From Bacteroidia bacterium (GTDB lineage Bacteria > Bacteroidota > Bacteroidia > Flavobacteriales > Flavobacteriaceae), in contig JAUIBW010000005.1 in NCBI GenBank assembly GCA_030427585.1, positions 124,001-188,000 on the forward strand: a stretch of DNA of 64,000 nucleotides, given 5' to 3'. Below, one piece after another: positions 17,528-26,307 of the stretch. Positions within the stretch are counted from its first letter, which is position 1, and each line of letters begins with the position of its first letter. A model generated the notes under the pieces. That model was given only the letters and a program-made list of their open reading frames with translations, searched no databases and was not told where the DNA came from. Both the position numbers and the translations under genes were made by a program.

Positions 17528-18157
17528 TTTATTCTCTGGATATTTTTTATATGCCTTAACACCAACAGGAATTTTTACATCAAGGTGATTTGCTTCTGGA
17601 GGTATTGGACAAGAATACCTGTCATTATATGCACAATATGGATTATACGAAGTATTAAAATCAATAATAATATAGTCGCTTTTAGGGATTTTTAGATCTA
17701 TAAAACGTCCTCCTTCATAACTTGATTCTCCATTAGTTAAGTCTGTAAAAGGGAGGAATAAATAATCTTCAAATTCTGGTTGAGTTTTTAATCCTTGATT
17801 TTGATATATCTGCAATACATAAGTTTTTTTCTGGAGTATAAAATGTGCCTCCCCATATTTGACATATATAGGCTCTCTACCTGTTGTGGTTTTCATCACA
17901 AAAGGCGTTTCATATGGTGTACGAACAAATTTTGCACGGATACAAAAAGAAGTATTGATTTCAAAAAAATCGAGTGTTTTAAAACGTTCTAAATCTTTTG
18001 AAGTTAAAGGTGAAGTTTCTTCAGAAGCAAAATCCTTGTTAAGTTCTTCCTGAAAAGACAATATTCTTTCTATTGCTATAGAATCCTGAGCAATTATATT
18101 CCCAATAAAAAACACAAATAAAATTGATATTTTAAACACTTCCTCTTTTTTTTGCAA
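17525..18157 (-). CDS. DUF1684-family secreted protein
   Basis: The C-terminal half carries the hallmark run of DUF1684: FLPFTDLTNG-SSYEGGRFIDL, a YIIIDFNTSYNPYCAYN segment (read in parts) and SCPIPPEANHL. The function of the family is unknown. A hydrophobic N-terminus (ISILFVFFIGNIIAQ) is a signal peptide. The longest frame would start with TTG at 18157; a GTG at 18139 gives a better-shaped signal peptide and is my preferred alternative. It is a single gene, convergent with the porin. Confidence 0.85.
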   Translation of the reverse strand: MQKKEEVFKISILFVFFIGNIIAQDSIAIERILSFQEELNKDFASEETSPLTSKDLERFKTLDFFEINTSFCIRAKFVRTPYETPFVMKTTTGREPIYVKYGEAHFILQKKTYVLQIYQNQGLKTQPEFEDYLFLPFTDLTNGESSYEGGRFIDLKIPKSDYIIIDFNTSYNPYCAYNDRYSCPIPPEANHLDVKIPVGVKAYKKYPENK

Positions 18158-18270
18158 AAGTACAATTTACAATTAGTTAACTAATTAATTTTAATAAAAT
18201 TATACCTAAATAATAGATAAAAAACTACTTTTATCTATTAATTGGAAGTCTAATACAAATCACAAATACA

Positions 18271-19485
18271 TTGCTAAAACTTTTACTTCATTATTTCAAC
18301 TCTTTTTCTGGGCTATCAAAAGAGGTGTGGTGGCTAGCTTTGATCACTCTAATCAATAGAGCCGGGGCAATGGTCATCCCCTTTTTATCTCTATACTTAA
18401 CTGATGACTTGAATTTTTCGTTACAACAAGTAGGTTGGATTATGACCAGTTATGGATTAGGTTCTTTTTTAGGCGCCTGGTTAGGAGGTAAACTAAGTGA
18501 TCAAATTGGTTATTATAAGGTCATACTTATTTCTTTGTTATTAACAGGTGTCTCATTTATAGTCATCCAATATTTCACTAGCTTCTGGAGTATTTGCGTC
18601 GGTTTCTTTGTTCTAATTGCAATTGCAGATATGGCAAGACCTGCTTTTTTTGTAGCATTAAGTGCCTATAGCAAACCAGAGAATAAAACCAGATCATTAA
18701 CTTTTATTCGACTAGCAATTAATCTAGGCTTCTCTGCTGGCCCTGCAATTGGTGGACTAATTATAGCATCTATAGGGTATTATGGTTTATTTTGGGTAGA
18801 CGGAATTACTTGTATTATAGCCGGATTAGTAATGATACAAACATTACACCCCAAAAAAGCAAAAATACAGGACAAAGAGGTTGTCGTAGAAAATCCGATA
18901 AGCGCTCATAAGGATGGTGTTTATGTCTTGTTTTTAATAGCATTGGCTTTGTTTGGATTTATATTTGTTCAGTACTTTTCTACAATTCCATTATATTATA
19001 AAGAAATACACCAACTATCTGAACAAAAAATCGGATTATTACTTGCTTTAAATGGTGCCTTGATATTTTTCTTTGAAATGCCATTAATAGCATATCTCGA
19101 AAAGACAAAATTAACTAAAATAGGGAATGTTATTGGTGGGTTTGTTCTAACAGGTATAAGTTTTCTGCTTTTATTAATTACTCCCTGGGCTGGAGTTTTG
19201 GTTATCGGAATGATTATCGCCACACTTGGGGAGATGGTCGCATTTCCTTTTGGGAACGCTTTTGCCTTAGACAGATCAAAAAAAGGAAGACAAGGTGCAT
19301 ATATGGGACTGTATAGTATGTCTTTTTCTCTTGCTCATATCTTTGGTCATAATTCTGGAATGCAATTCATAAATAATTTTGGATTTGAAAATACCTGGGT
19401 TTTTATGACCTTGATTGCCGCTTTAGGAACATTTTTATTATATATCGTAAAACGAAAACTTAATCAGGAAAAAACATCTGGTTAA
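18271..19485 (+). CDS. MFS transporter (drug/metabolite exporter type)
   Basis: A 404-residue major facilitator with about 12 hydrophobic helices. The loop 2-3 signature GSFLGAWLGGKLSDQIGYY (read as GAWLGGKLSD) fits the family pattern GxLaDrxGrk, and ARPAFFVALSAY resembles the YajR/MdtH-like subgroups. The substrate is not predictable. The start is TTG at 18271 because no ATG fits before the first helix. The DJ-1-like lipoprotein gene follows 24 bp later, so the two may share a transcript. Confidence 0.85.
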   Translation: MLKLLLHYFNSFSGLSKEVWWLALITLINRAGAMVIPFLSLYLTDDLNFSLQQVGWIMTSYGLGSFLGAWLGGKLSDQIGYYKVILISLLLTGVSFIVIQYFTSFWSICVGFFVLIAIADMARPAFFVALSAYSKPENKTRSLTFIRLAINLGFSAGPAIGGLIIASIGYYGLFWVDGITCIIAGLVMIQTLHPKKAKIQDKEVVVENPISAHKDGVYVLFLIALALFGFIFVQYFSTIPLYYKEIHQLSEQKIGLLLALNGALIFFFEMPLIAYLEKTKLTKIGNVIGGFVLTGISFLLLLITPWAGVLVIGMIIATLGEMVAFPFGNAFALDRSKKGRQGAYMGLYSMSFSLAHIFGHNSGMQFINNFGFENTWVFMTLIAALGTFLLYIVKRKLNQEKTSG

Positions 19486-19509
19486 CCATTATTTATAAAA
19501 CTCATAGCA

Positions 19510-20262
19510 ATGAAAAATTTCTTTTTTATCTTTTGTATTATACTAATTTATAGCTGTACCCAACAGCAAGAGAAACAACCCAATATTGTAAAAACAGAAC
19601 CAATAGAAGAAAAAAAGAATTTTCCTACGCTAGAACCTAATCGATATAATGTTGCTTTTCTCATTATGGATGGAACCTATAATACTGAATTTATGGCACC
19701 CTTCGATATTTTTCAACACACTCAATATCGTAAAAACATAAAGCAAATGAATGTTTTTACGGTTGCAAATACAGATCACTCAATAACTACATTTGAAGGT
19801 ATAAAAATTATACCTGATTATAATTATGTAAAAGATTCTTTGCCTCAAATAGATATTTTGGTAGTTCCTAGTGCCGAGCACCATTTAGATACTGACTTAG
19901 ACAATAAAGCGATGATTGATTTTGTAAAGCAAGTTGATAAAACTGCCTTATTTATGACCTCACATTGTGATGGTGCATTTGTTCTTGCCAAAGCTGGAGT
20001 ACTTGATGATGTAGTATCTACTACTTTTCCTGGTGACATTGATCAAATGCGTAGTACGTTTCCCAATCTGGATATTAGAAAAGAAGTCTTATTTGTACAT
20101 GACAAAAAGTATATAACTTCTGCCGGAGGTGCCAAAAGTTTTGAAGCTGCATTATATTTATGTGAATACTTATATGGCGCAGAAATTGCAAGGTCACTTG
20201 CAGAGGGACTAGTGATTGATTGGAATCTGGAAAAGGTACCCCATCTGGTAATTAATAAATAA
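19510..20262 (+). CDS. DJ-1/PfpI-family lipoprotein
   Basis: A lipobox (IYSC, Cys16) is followed by a class-I glutamine-amidotransferase-like fold of about 200 residues. The nucleophile-elbow position is TSHCDGAFVLAKAGVLD with Cys at the expected site, and ITSAGGAKSFEAALYL matches the C-terminal signature. Proteins of this type include AraC-like regulators (here no HTH is present), isonitrile hydratase-like and chaperone-like enzymes; the reaction is not known. It probably forms an operon with the MFS gene. Confidence 0.82.
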   Translation: MKNFFFIFCIILIYSCTQQQEKQPNIVKTEPIEEKKNFPTLEPNRYNVAFLIMDGTYNTEFMAPFDIFQHTQYRKNIKQMNVFTVANTDHSITTFEGIKIIPDYNYVKDSLPQIDILVVPSAEHHLDTDLDNKAMIDFVKQVDKTALFMTSHCDGAFVLAKAGVLDDVVSTTFPGDIDQMRSTFPNLDIRKEVLFVHDKKYITSAGGAKSFEAALYLCEYLYGAEIARSLAEGLVIDWNLEKVPHLVINK

Positions 20263-20268
20263 AAATAA

Positions 20269-20297
20269 TGAAAGCGACCTTGTTCAGATCGCTTTCA
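20269..20297 (+). terminator. Hairpin after the DJ-1-like gene
   Basis: TGAAAGCGA/TCGCTTTCA with an 11-nt loop directly follows the stop codon; there is no T run, so termination would be weak. Confidence 0.45.
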
Positions 20298-20315
20298 GTA
20301 TTTAGGGAAAATTAC

Positions 20316-20366
20316 GTACTCTCTTTAGCTTCAAGATTCGGGGTCTTTAGACTAATGTCCTCACAC
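20316..20366. repeat. Dispersed intergenic repeat, copy 1
   Basis: GTACTCTCTTTAGCT, then about 20 bases, then ACTAATGTCCTCACAC. The two blocks recur in the same order at 22149-22185 with only a short gap between them. Each copy lies 14-20 bp from a hairpin. The rest of 20298-20561 holds no gene that I can see. Confidence 0.6.
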
Positions 20367-20561
20367 TTAATTTATCCCTGATGTATTCCAAACTAATATT
20401 TTAAATCCGTATCGTCATACAGTTTAAAATGTTAATTCTGGATGACACATCAAGTATTTTTTACTATTGTAAATATAATGTAAAAAAATCATAAACACCA
20501 AAAAAACAACGACAAAAAACATATAAATTCGATGAAATACACAAAATTTTATGATTTCAAT

Positions 20562-21983
20562 TTATTCTGAAAAGAAGTATTTAGAATTTCCAAGGTATTT
20601 TTTTATTAATTTATTATACTTTTCAGACATCTTCAAAGCCAATGTGCCTTCTATAGTGTATAATGCGTTTAGATCTTTATATCCATTCTTCAACATTTGC
20701 TCTAAATAAAATAAAGCGGTTTCATTATCCTGATCCCGGGCACTTAATGAAATCACTTTTCGATACGATTCAAAATCTTTTTTATCGACTAATGTGCTTA
20801 AAATGTTAAGAAATAAATTTTCTTCCAGATTTTCTTCTTCTTTAAGAAGTTGCTTTTTATAACTATCAACCAGATATTTCACATACCCTTTCATTCTATA
20901 AGCGATATGACGAGCAAGTTTTTCTTTTCCTAAAATCAAGGTATCTAATTCTGACATTTGATATTTCCACCATCCTAAATTTTCAAAATTTTTTACTTCA
21001 AGATCTTCTTCTATAGAAAATAAATATGTCTCTCTAAGAAAATTTTCTTTGTTCAGATATTTTGTTTCCAGTCGTTTCTGTTGCTTATACTCTTTGGTTT
21101 TTCTAATTTCTTTCTGTTTTTCTTTTAGATCATTAGTATTAAAAAAAACACCATATTTAAGTTGCATACGTTTTACTTCATCTAATGCTTTTAAAAACTT
21201 ACCTTGATCCAGATACGATTCTACTTGTTTTATTTCTTTGTGAAATAAATCCCGAACCCAAATAGAATCTTTTGGCATTCTTCCCTTATTCATAGCTAGT
21301 AATGTAAAGTCAGAAAGTGCTTTTTTAATCTGTTTATTGGGCAGTGATCCAGCATCTTTTTCATATACATAGACATCGGCAGGAACCGCTTTGCTTTTTA
21401 AGTACTTTTTAATATTGAAAAAATCCTGATACTTATGATTATCAATACTTACAATACCTCGATAAGAAAAGTTTTTTTTGACTCTTATTCTCGAATCGTA
21501 GAAATACGTATCCTCTATTGCAATTACTCCAAACACTTCATTAGGGTATAAAGCAGCCAGTAAACTTGCTAGCTTTGCATCTTCTTGTACCCCTGCAATA
21601 TAGATTCTTCCTTTTTGAATCGGAAAAAGAGAAAAAATATGGTTCATAAAATCTGATACATATTCTACCTTTTTTTGTGCTTCTTGCTCTTCTAGGAAAT
21701 TACTAATCGCAACAATATACCCTTGTTCTTCTGCTGCTTCTCTATATAAGTGTATGGTTTTTCCTGTATTTCCAGAACTATCAAACCCCAGCAGCAAGGG
21801 CCAACTTCTATTTAAATCAAAAGATTTGGGTAAATAAATACTAAAATGATTACCTGTCGAAAGAATAACCAAAGAATCTATAACAGCACCTTTTCTAAGT
21901 GTTAGTGTATTTTGCCCATAACTTATTAAGCTTAGGCTAAGTATAATAAAAAAGAGGTGTTTTTTGAGAAACAATATTGACAC
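20562..21983 (-). CDS. Secreted alpha/beta-hydrolase-like protein, probably lacking the catalytic serine
   Basis: A 473-residue exported protein with a signal peptide (to about residue 24, ending in YGQ). Residues 30-230 resemble a PHB-depolymerase/esterase-type alpha/beta fold: LPKSFDLNRSWPLLLGFDSSGN, AEEQGYIVAISNF and GRIYIAGVQEDAKLASLLA (read in parts). Where family members have GxSxGG, this reads GVQEDA, so a Ser nucleophile is missing. The C-terminal 240 residues are Lys/Glu-rich and helical, perhaps TPR-like. The start is GTG at 21983. The function is unknown. Confidence 0.75.
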   Translation of the reverse strand: MSILFLKKHLFFIILSLSLISYGQNTLTLRKGAVIDSLVILSTGNHFSIYLPKSFDLNRSWPLLLGFDSSGNTGKTIHLYREAAEEQGYIVAISNFLEEQEAQKKVEYVSDFMNHIFSLFPIQKGRIYIAGVQEDAKLASLLAALYPNEVFGVIAIEDTYFYDSRIRVKKNFSYRGIVSIDNHKYQDFFNIKKYLKSKAVPADVYVYEKDAGSLPNKQIKKALSDFTLLAMNKGRMPKDSIWVRDLFHKEIKQVESYLDQGKFLKALDEVKRMQLKYGVFFNTNDLKEKQKEIRKTKEYKQQKRLETKYLNKENFLRETYLFSIEEDLEVKNFENLGWWKYQMSELDTLILGKEKLARHIAYRMKGYVKYLVDSYKKQLLKEEENLEENLFLNILSTLVDKKDFESYRKVISLSARDQDNETALFYLEQMLKNGYKDLNALYTIEGTLALKMSEKYNKLIKKYLGNSKYFFSE

Positions 21984-22105
21984 AACGCAATGAATTTATA
22001 ACTAAACAGCACAAAAAATATACCACTTAATAGTGTTTTTATCTACATATTTTGCAATTTTCTTTATTATTTCATAAATCTAATGAAATCTGGTTTGGTA
22101 TCATA

Positions 22106-22135
22106 AAAAAACGTCTGAATGCATTCAGACGTTTT
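22106..22135. terminator. Palindromic terminator after the Lrp gene
   Basis: AAAAACGTCTGAATG followed by its exact complement; T runs on both strands allow bidirectional termination. Confidence 0.85.
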
Positions 22136-22148
22136 TCATCTTTTCCCT

Positions 22149-22185
22149 GTACTCTCTTTAGCTCCCCAAACTAATGTCCTCACAC
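22149..22185. repeat. Dispersed intergenic repeat, copy 2
   Basis: GTACTCTCTTTAGCT and CTAATGTCCTCACAC recur here, as at 20316-20366, but with a 6-base gap instead of about 20. The copy lies between the Lrp stop codon and its terminator. Confidence 0.6.
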
Positions 22186-22236
22186 AAGATAAAGATTGTT
22201 CTTTAATATACATATAATCAAATCTTATGCCATAAA

Positions 22237-22716
22237 TTAGACATCCAGTTCTCCAAATTCGATATGCCCCGTAATTGGATTATTCTCTATAAGATTTGAT
22301 AGTATAATATGTGTTTTGACTTCTCCATAAGTGATCAACCTATCTATAAATTCTTGTAAATGTATTTGGTCTCTTAACACTACTTCCATAATTATATTTT
22401 CGTTACCTGTGATTCGATAACAATTCATGACTTCCTTAAATTCTGATACCTTTATCAAAAATGGCTTTAATCTTCCCATAAATGCTCGTAGTGTAATTAT
22501 TGCTTTTAATTGATATCCTGTTTTAGTATATGAGACATCAGCGATATATCCTTTTAAAATCCCATAATCTTCCATTTTTTTGATCCTTTCGGCAACCGCA
22601 GGAGAACTCAAACCTACTTTTCGCCCTATTTCTGTATTAGACAGTCTTGCATTTTGTTGTAAACACTTTAAAATATCCCAGTTTATAGCATCTATTTTCA
22701 TTACGGTATTTTTCAA
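22237..22716 (-). CDS. Lrp/AsnC-family transcriptional regulator
   Basis: A 159-residue regulator with an N-terminal winged HTH (LKCLQQNARLSNTEIGRKVGLS and PAVAERIKKMED, about residues 14-55) and a C-terminal RAM effector-binding domain (about 75-150). Members form octamers that respond to amino acids. The target is unknown; the genes nearby (an unknown 127-residue protein and an alanine symporter further on) make amino-acid transport a possible regulon. It is transcribed alone, divergent from the gene at 22922. Confidence 0.9.
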   Translation of the reverse strand: MKNTVMKIDAINWDILKCLQQNARLSNTEIGRKVGLSSPAVAERIKKMEDYGILKGYIADVSYTKTGYQLKAIITLRAFMGRLKPFLIKVSEFKEVMNCYRITGNENIIMEVVLRDQIHLQEFIDRLITYGEVKTHIILSNLIENNPITGHIEFGELDV

Positions 22717-22898
22717 TTTTTTAATGATTAAAGTGATTTAAACTTTTACACTATATATTACATACACCTCATCTTTTTAATTATTATTTCGAGTATAAAA
22801 ATTTCACTTTTAAGTAAAAAGCAACAAAAGTCCTTAATTACTAATGTAAATTAACTATTTAACTTTAAATAATAAAGAAAAAATATTAAAAATAACAT

Positions 22899-22906
22899 TA
22901 TTTTTG
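22899..22906 (+). promoter_or_regulatory. Candidate -7 box of the 127-residue gene
   Basis: TATTTTTG fits TAnnTTTG and lies 15 bp before the start codon at 22922. Confidence 0.4.
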
Positions 22907-22921
22907 GTGTAACAAATTGAT

Positions 22922-23305
22922 ATGAGATTACAGCCCCGAAATAAAAGGTTATACAAGAAGGCTCTTGAGATATTTACACTCTCGAGAAGTATTTCAAATT
23001 ACCTTGTTCATGATTTAGCTCCATTACAAAATAATGGGAGTGAGCATCCTCATATTTATTTTACTGGTGACATCATAAGACAATCAGATGCACTAGCCCC
23101 TAAAATAATTACAGCCGAAAATCAAATCTTTCAGGATGAGCGTATAAGACATGCTACTTCTCTGATACATATTACCAATAGGCTTTATAAAAATTGTGAG
23201 CGTCTTGAACAATCTGAAAGTAACGGAAAAGAATTCTTAATTCTATTGCGTAAAGAGCTTAGAAAATTTAAACATCTACAACGTTCCTGGATGATGAGTT
23301 TATAA
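22922..23305 (+). CDS. Helical protein of unknown function (127 residues)
   Basis: A soluble, Arg/Lys-rich, mostly alpha-helical protein without signal peptide. Features are an LYKKALEIFTLSRSISNYL helix at the N-terminus, a polar IYFTGDIIRQSDALAPKI segment, and a basic C-terminus ending in LQRSWMMSL. The helical pattern is reminiscent of four-helix proteins such as ones paired with 23S-rRNA-inserted or S23-like families, but that is weak. No function can be given. It has its own promoter box and is not part of a clear operon. Confidence 0.65.
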   Translation: MRLQPRNKRLYKKALEIFTLSRSISNYLVHDLAPLQNNGSEHPHIYFTGDIIRQSDALAPKIITAENQIFQDERIRHATSLIHITNRLYKNCERLEQSESNGKEFLILLRKELRKFKHLQRSWMMSL

Positions 23306-23351
23306 AATTTTCTCTTTATAGATTTTACTTTTTTTCATTTTATAGTATTAC

Positions 23352-24896
23352 TTAATCCCTTCTGGAAATACTCTTTTTGTAACGTTTTAATTCATCTTTC
23401 ACTTTAGAACTTAATAAAAATAGGCCTATCATATTGGGTACCATCATCGCAAAAATCATAGCATCACTAAAATCTGTAACTGCATTTAGTGTAGCTGCAG
23501 CACCTACTACTGTAAAGCAGCAAAAAATAGATTTATACAGGTATTCTGTACGTTTGCTTCTTCCAAAAAGATAGCTCCAGGCCTGGTATCCATAGTACGA
23601 CCATGAAATCATAGAAGAGAAAGCAAAAAGTAATACTGCAATCGTTAGGAGATATGGAAACCATGAAACACCACTCTCTAATGCAGAGGCAGTAAGAAGG
23701 ACTCCTTGTTCAAAATCAATTTTGGTACTTGTATCTACCTGCCCGGTTATGATTAACACCAAAGCAGTCATTGTACACACAACTACAGTATCGATAAAAG
23801 GTTCGAGCAATGCCACTAGTCCTTCGCTTGCAGGAAAACGTGTTTTTACTGCACTATGCGCTATTGAAGCACTACCAACTCCTGCTTCATTGCTAAAAGC
23901 TCCTCGTCTAAATCCTTGTACCAATACTCCTATAAAACCACCCATCACTCCTTCAGGATGAAAAGCACCTTCCCAAATTGCGCTAAATGCAGCCGGAATC
24001 GCTGAACTGTACAACACTAAAACTGTTAAAACTGCTGTGATATAAATCAATACCATAAAGGGCACAATCTTATCGGTTACACTAGCTATTTTTTTGATTC
24101 CGCCAATAATAACAACACCTACTAATATTGCCATGATAACTCCAAACACCCAACCTTGCCCATGTAACATTGAGTTATCCGAAATTATCACATGGTCAAA
24201 CAATTTGAATGCCTGATTTACCTGAAACATATTACCACCACCAAACGATCCTCCTATACACATTACAGCAAAAATTACAGATAGCACCTTACCAAATTTG
24301 GCGTAGCCTTTTTCTCCTAAACCTTTGGTCAAATAATACATAGGACCTCCAAAAATTTTCCCGTCACTATCTACCTCCCTGTATTTAACTCCCAATGTAC
24401 ATTCTACGAATTTTGAAGACATCCCTAATACCCCAATAATAATCATCCAGAGTGTTGCTCCGGCACCACCAATAGACAAGGCAATTGCAACACCTGCAAT
24501 ATTACCCAGACCTACTGTAGCCGAAACAGCTGTAGTTAATGCCTGAAAATGACTAACTTCTCCGTTTACATTAGTATCCCTATTTTTTTCTTCTACCGAA
24601 ATGCTTTCAGAAGATAATTCATCTGCCTCTTCCTTATCCAAATTCTCGAGGGCATCATACTTTCCTCGAACTACTTGTATTGCGGTATAAAAACTTCTTA
24701 CATTAATGAACTTAAAATATAATGTAAAATATCCAGCTCCTAATAGCAATACTACAACTACCCAAGGAACTCCTACAGTTTCCGTTATAGGGATTTCTGC
24801 TAAAATTGCATCGACAAACCAACTGGTAGCATCACCAAAAACACGATTGATATTTTCATCTAAATTTTGTTCAGAAATAATACAAGGAAATAACAT
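23352..24896 (-). CDS. Alanine/glycine:sodium symporter (AGCS family)
   Basis: A 514-residue inner-membrane carrier that takes up Ala or Gly with Na+. Around 11 hydrophobic helices are visible. Family signatures are the TTAVSATVGLGNIAGVAIAL block (read as VGLGNIAGVA), GGPMYYLTKG, and RRGAFSNEAGVGSASIAHSA (read as AFSNEAGVGSA). The charged loop after helix 1 (about residues 85-110) is an insertion seen in several Bacteroidota homologues. It is a single gene. Confidence 0.94.
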   Translation of the reverse strand: MLFPCIISEQNLDENINRVFGDATSWFVDAILAEIPITETVGVPWVVVVLLLGAGYFTLYFKFINVRSFYTAIQVVRGKYDALENLDKEEADELSSESISVEEKNRDTNVNGEVSHFQALTTAVSATVGLGNIAGVAIALSIGGAGATLWMIIIGVLGMSSKFVECTLGVKYREVDSDGKIFGGPMYYLTKGLGEKGYAKFGKVLSVIFAVMCIGGSFGGGNMFQVNQAFKLFDHVIISDNSMLHGQGWVFGVIMAILVGVVIIGGIKKIASVTDKIVPFMVLIYITAVLTVLVLYSSAIPAAFSAIWEGAFHPEGVMGGFIGVLVQGFRRGAFSNEAGVGSASIAHSAVKTRFPASEGLVALLEPFIDTVVVCTMTALVLIITGQVDTSTKIDFEQGVLLTASALESGVSWFPYLLTIAVLLFAFSSMISWSYYGYQAWSYLFGRSKRTEYLYKSIFCCFTVVGAAATLNAVTDFSDAMIFAMMVPNMIGLFLLSSKVKDELKRYKKSISRRD

Positions 24897-24989
24897 ACTA
24901 AAATTTTTAAAGCAAATTGCTCTAAAAACTCAAACCATAAAAGGTTAAGTAGTGTTCAAAATTTACGACCAGAATGGTTAAGCATACGG

Positions 24990-26108
24990 TTACGCATCAT
25001 CTTTTAGTGAAGTATACTGAAGAAAACTATTAGCCTTTGCAAAAGCAATCAATTGTTCTTTACCTCCTGCCCCACTTATGTTAAGCATCTTTTTTATTTG
25101 ATGAATATGCGTCTGAAACCCATCTGTACTAATGTGCATTTCGTGTGCAATTTCTGTATATGATTTATAGTTACCATAATACGCCAAATACCCTAAAACT
25201 TCTTTTTGTCTATCAGAAAGCTCTATTTTTGAGGTGGCTTTTATCGTTTTTAGGTTAGTTTTTAATGTCTTGATCGTATCTAAATGGCTCTCATTTGCTA
25301 TTTGTAATTGTTCGTTTTCTTTTTCGAGTTTTGCTTTTTGAATTTCTAGTTTTTGAGCCAGGTTTTGCTGTTGTTCTTTTTCTGAAAGAAATTTCCAGCT
25401 ATATAAAAGAATAGAAAACAGAAGGATAAAAAGAAATTTGAACGAAATAGCAGTAATACTACCCAATACTCCCCAAAATTGCTGATCAATAAATTGTAAA
25501 ACTCTATCCTGTGGTATTATGCGATGAGAAACAGCGATCACAATTAACACAAATAATGCAAATGTAGGTAAATACATAAACCGCATCTGCCTACCCGCAA
25601 AAGCTTTATTAAGTTCGTACAACAACGAAATAGCTACCAAAATAGAAATAGGGATATCGATCAACCAAATAAAATTATTACTAATCTCGGGGTTACCATA
25701 GGAAGATGCAATAAAAACAAAAGTGATCATTCCTAAAACGCCGCAAAAGAGTCCGATAAATTCCCGAACACTAAAACGTTGTACCAACCGCACTACAATA
25801 CCTGGTTTTTGAGGATGCTCTATTGAAGGAAGAGAGAGTAAAATAAACAACGAGTTTGCCAAAGAAACCAGTACACCAAAATAAATTAGGATTTTAGTAG
25901 TCGAAGGCCATTGTAAAACTTCAACCATAATTAAGTTGACCAGGGCTCCCAAACCCCAAACAAATATTGCCAATCCAAACCATTTAATCCCATGAATAGC
26001 TTTTTTATTGGCTCCACGAAGTTTTTCTTTGCTAAAAATACGCTGAATCACTATTGCCGAAATTAGGCATACAATTGCAGTTACTGTATATTCTATGGTA
26101 CTAAACAC
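24990..26108 (-). CDS. Seven-helix membrane protein with C-terminal LuxR-type HTH
   Basis: A 372-residue protein with about seven transmembrane helices between residues 5 and 240, a coiled coil (about 245-290, Gln/Lys/Glu-rich) and a LuxR/GerE-like HTH (about 297-350: LSDRQKEVLGYLAYYG and ISTDGFQTHIHQIKKML). The layout is that of a one-component membrane-bound transcription factor in which the 7TM part senses a signal. The last residues resemble other Bacteroidota regulators of this layout. Targets are unknown; the adjacent symporter and IcmF genes are candidates by location only. Confidence 0.8.
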   Translation of the reverse strand: MFSTIEYTVTAIVCLISAIVIQRIFSKEKLRGANKKAIHGIKWFGLAIFVWGLGALVNLIMVEVLQWPSTTKILIYFGVLVSLANSLFILLSLPSIEHPQKPGIVVRLVQRFSVREFIGLFCGVLGMITFVFIASSYGNPEISNNFIWLIDIPISILVAISLLYELNKAFAGRQMRFMYLPTFALFVLIVIAVSHRIIPQDRVLQFIDQQFWGVLGSITAISFKFLFILLFSILLYSWKFLSEKEQQQNLAQKLEIQKAKLEKENEQLQIANESHLDTIKTLKTNLKTIKATSKIELSDRQKEVLGYLAYYGNYKSYTEIAHEMHISTDGFQTHIHQIKKMLNISGAGGKEQLIAFAKANSFLQYTSLKDDA

Positions 26109-26227
26109 AGATTAGGTATTTACTTGTACCTAAAGATATTGAAATTTTGATCATTATTAATCTTTTATAAATAAACCCAAAACAATATGAAGTTTTAAAT
26201 TGATTTAACTTGATACTATAAAGAAGC

Positions 26228-26262
26228 AAACCTCACAAGTCTTGAAGATTTGTGAGGTTTTG
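26228..26262. terminator. Terminator after icmF
   Basis: AAACCTCACAA/TTGTGAGGTTT forms an 11-bp stem between the start of the 7TM-LuxR gene and the end of icmF, on the minus strand 45 bp after the icmF stop. Confidence 0.7.
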
Positions 26263-26307
26263 TTAAATGTATTTTTATATTATATTTTGCTTATAAAAGG
26301 CAAAGTT

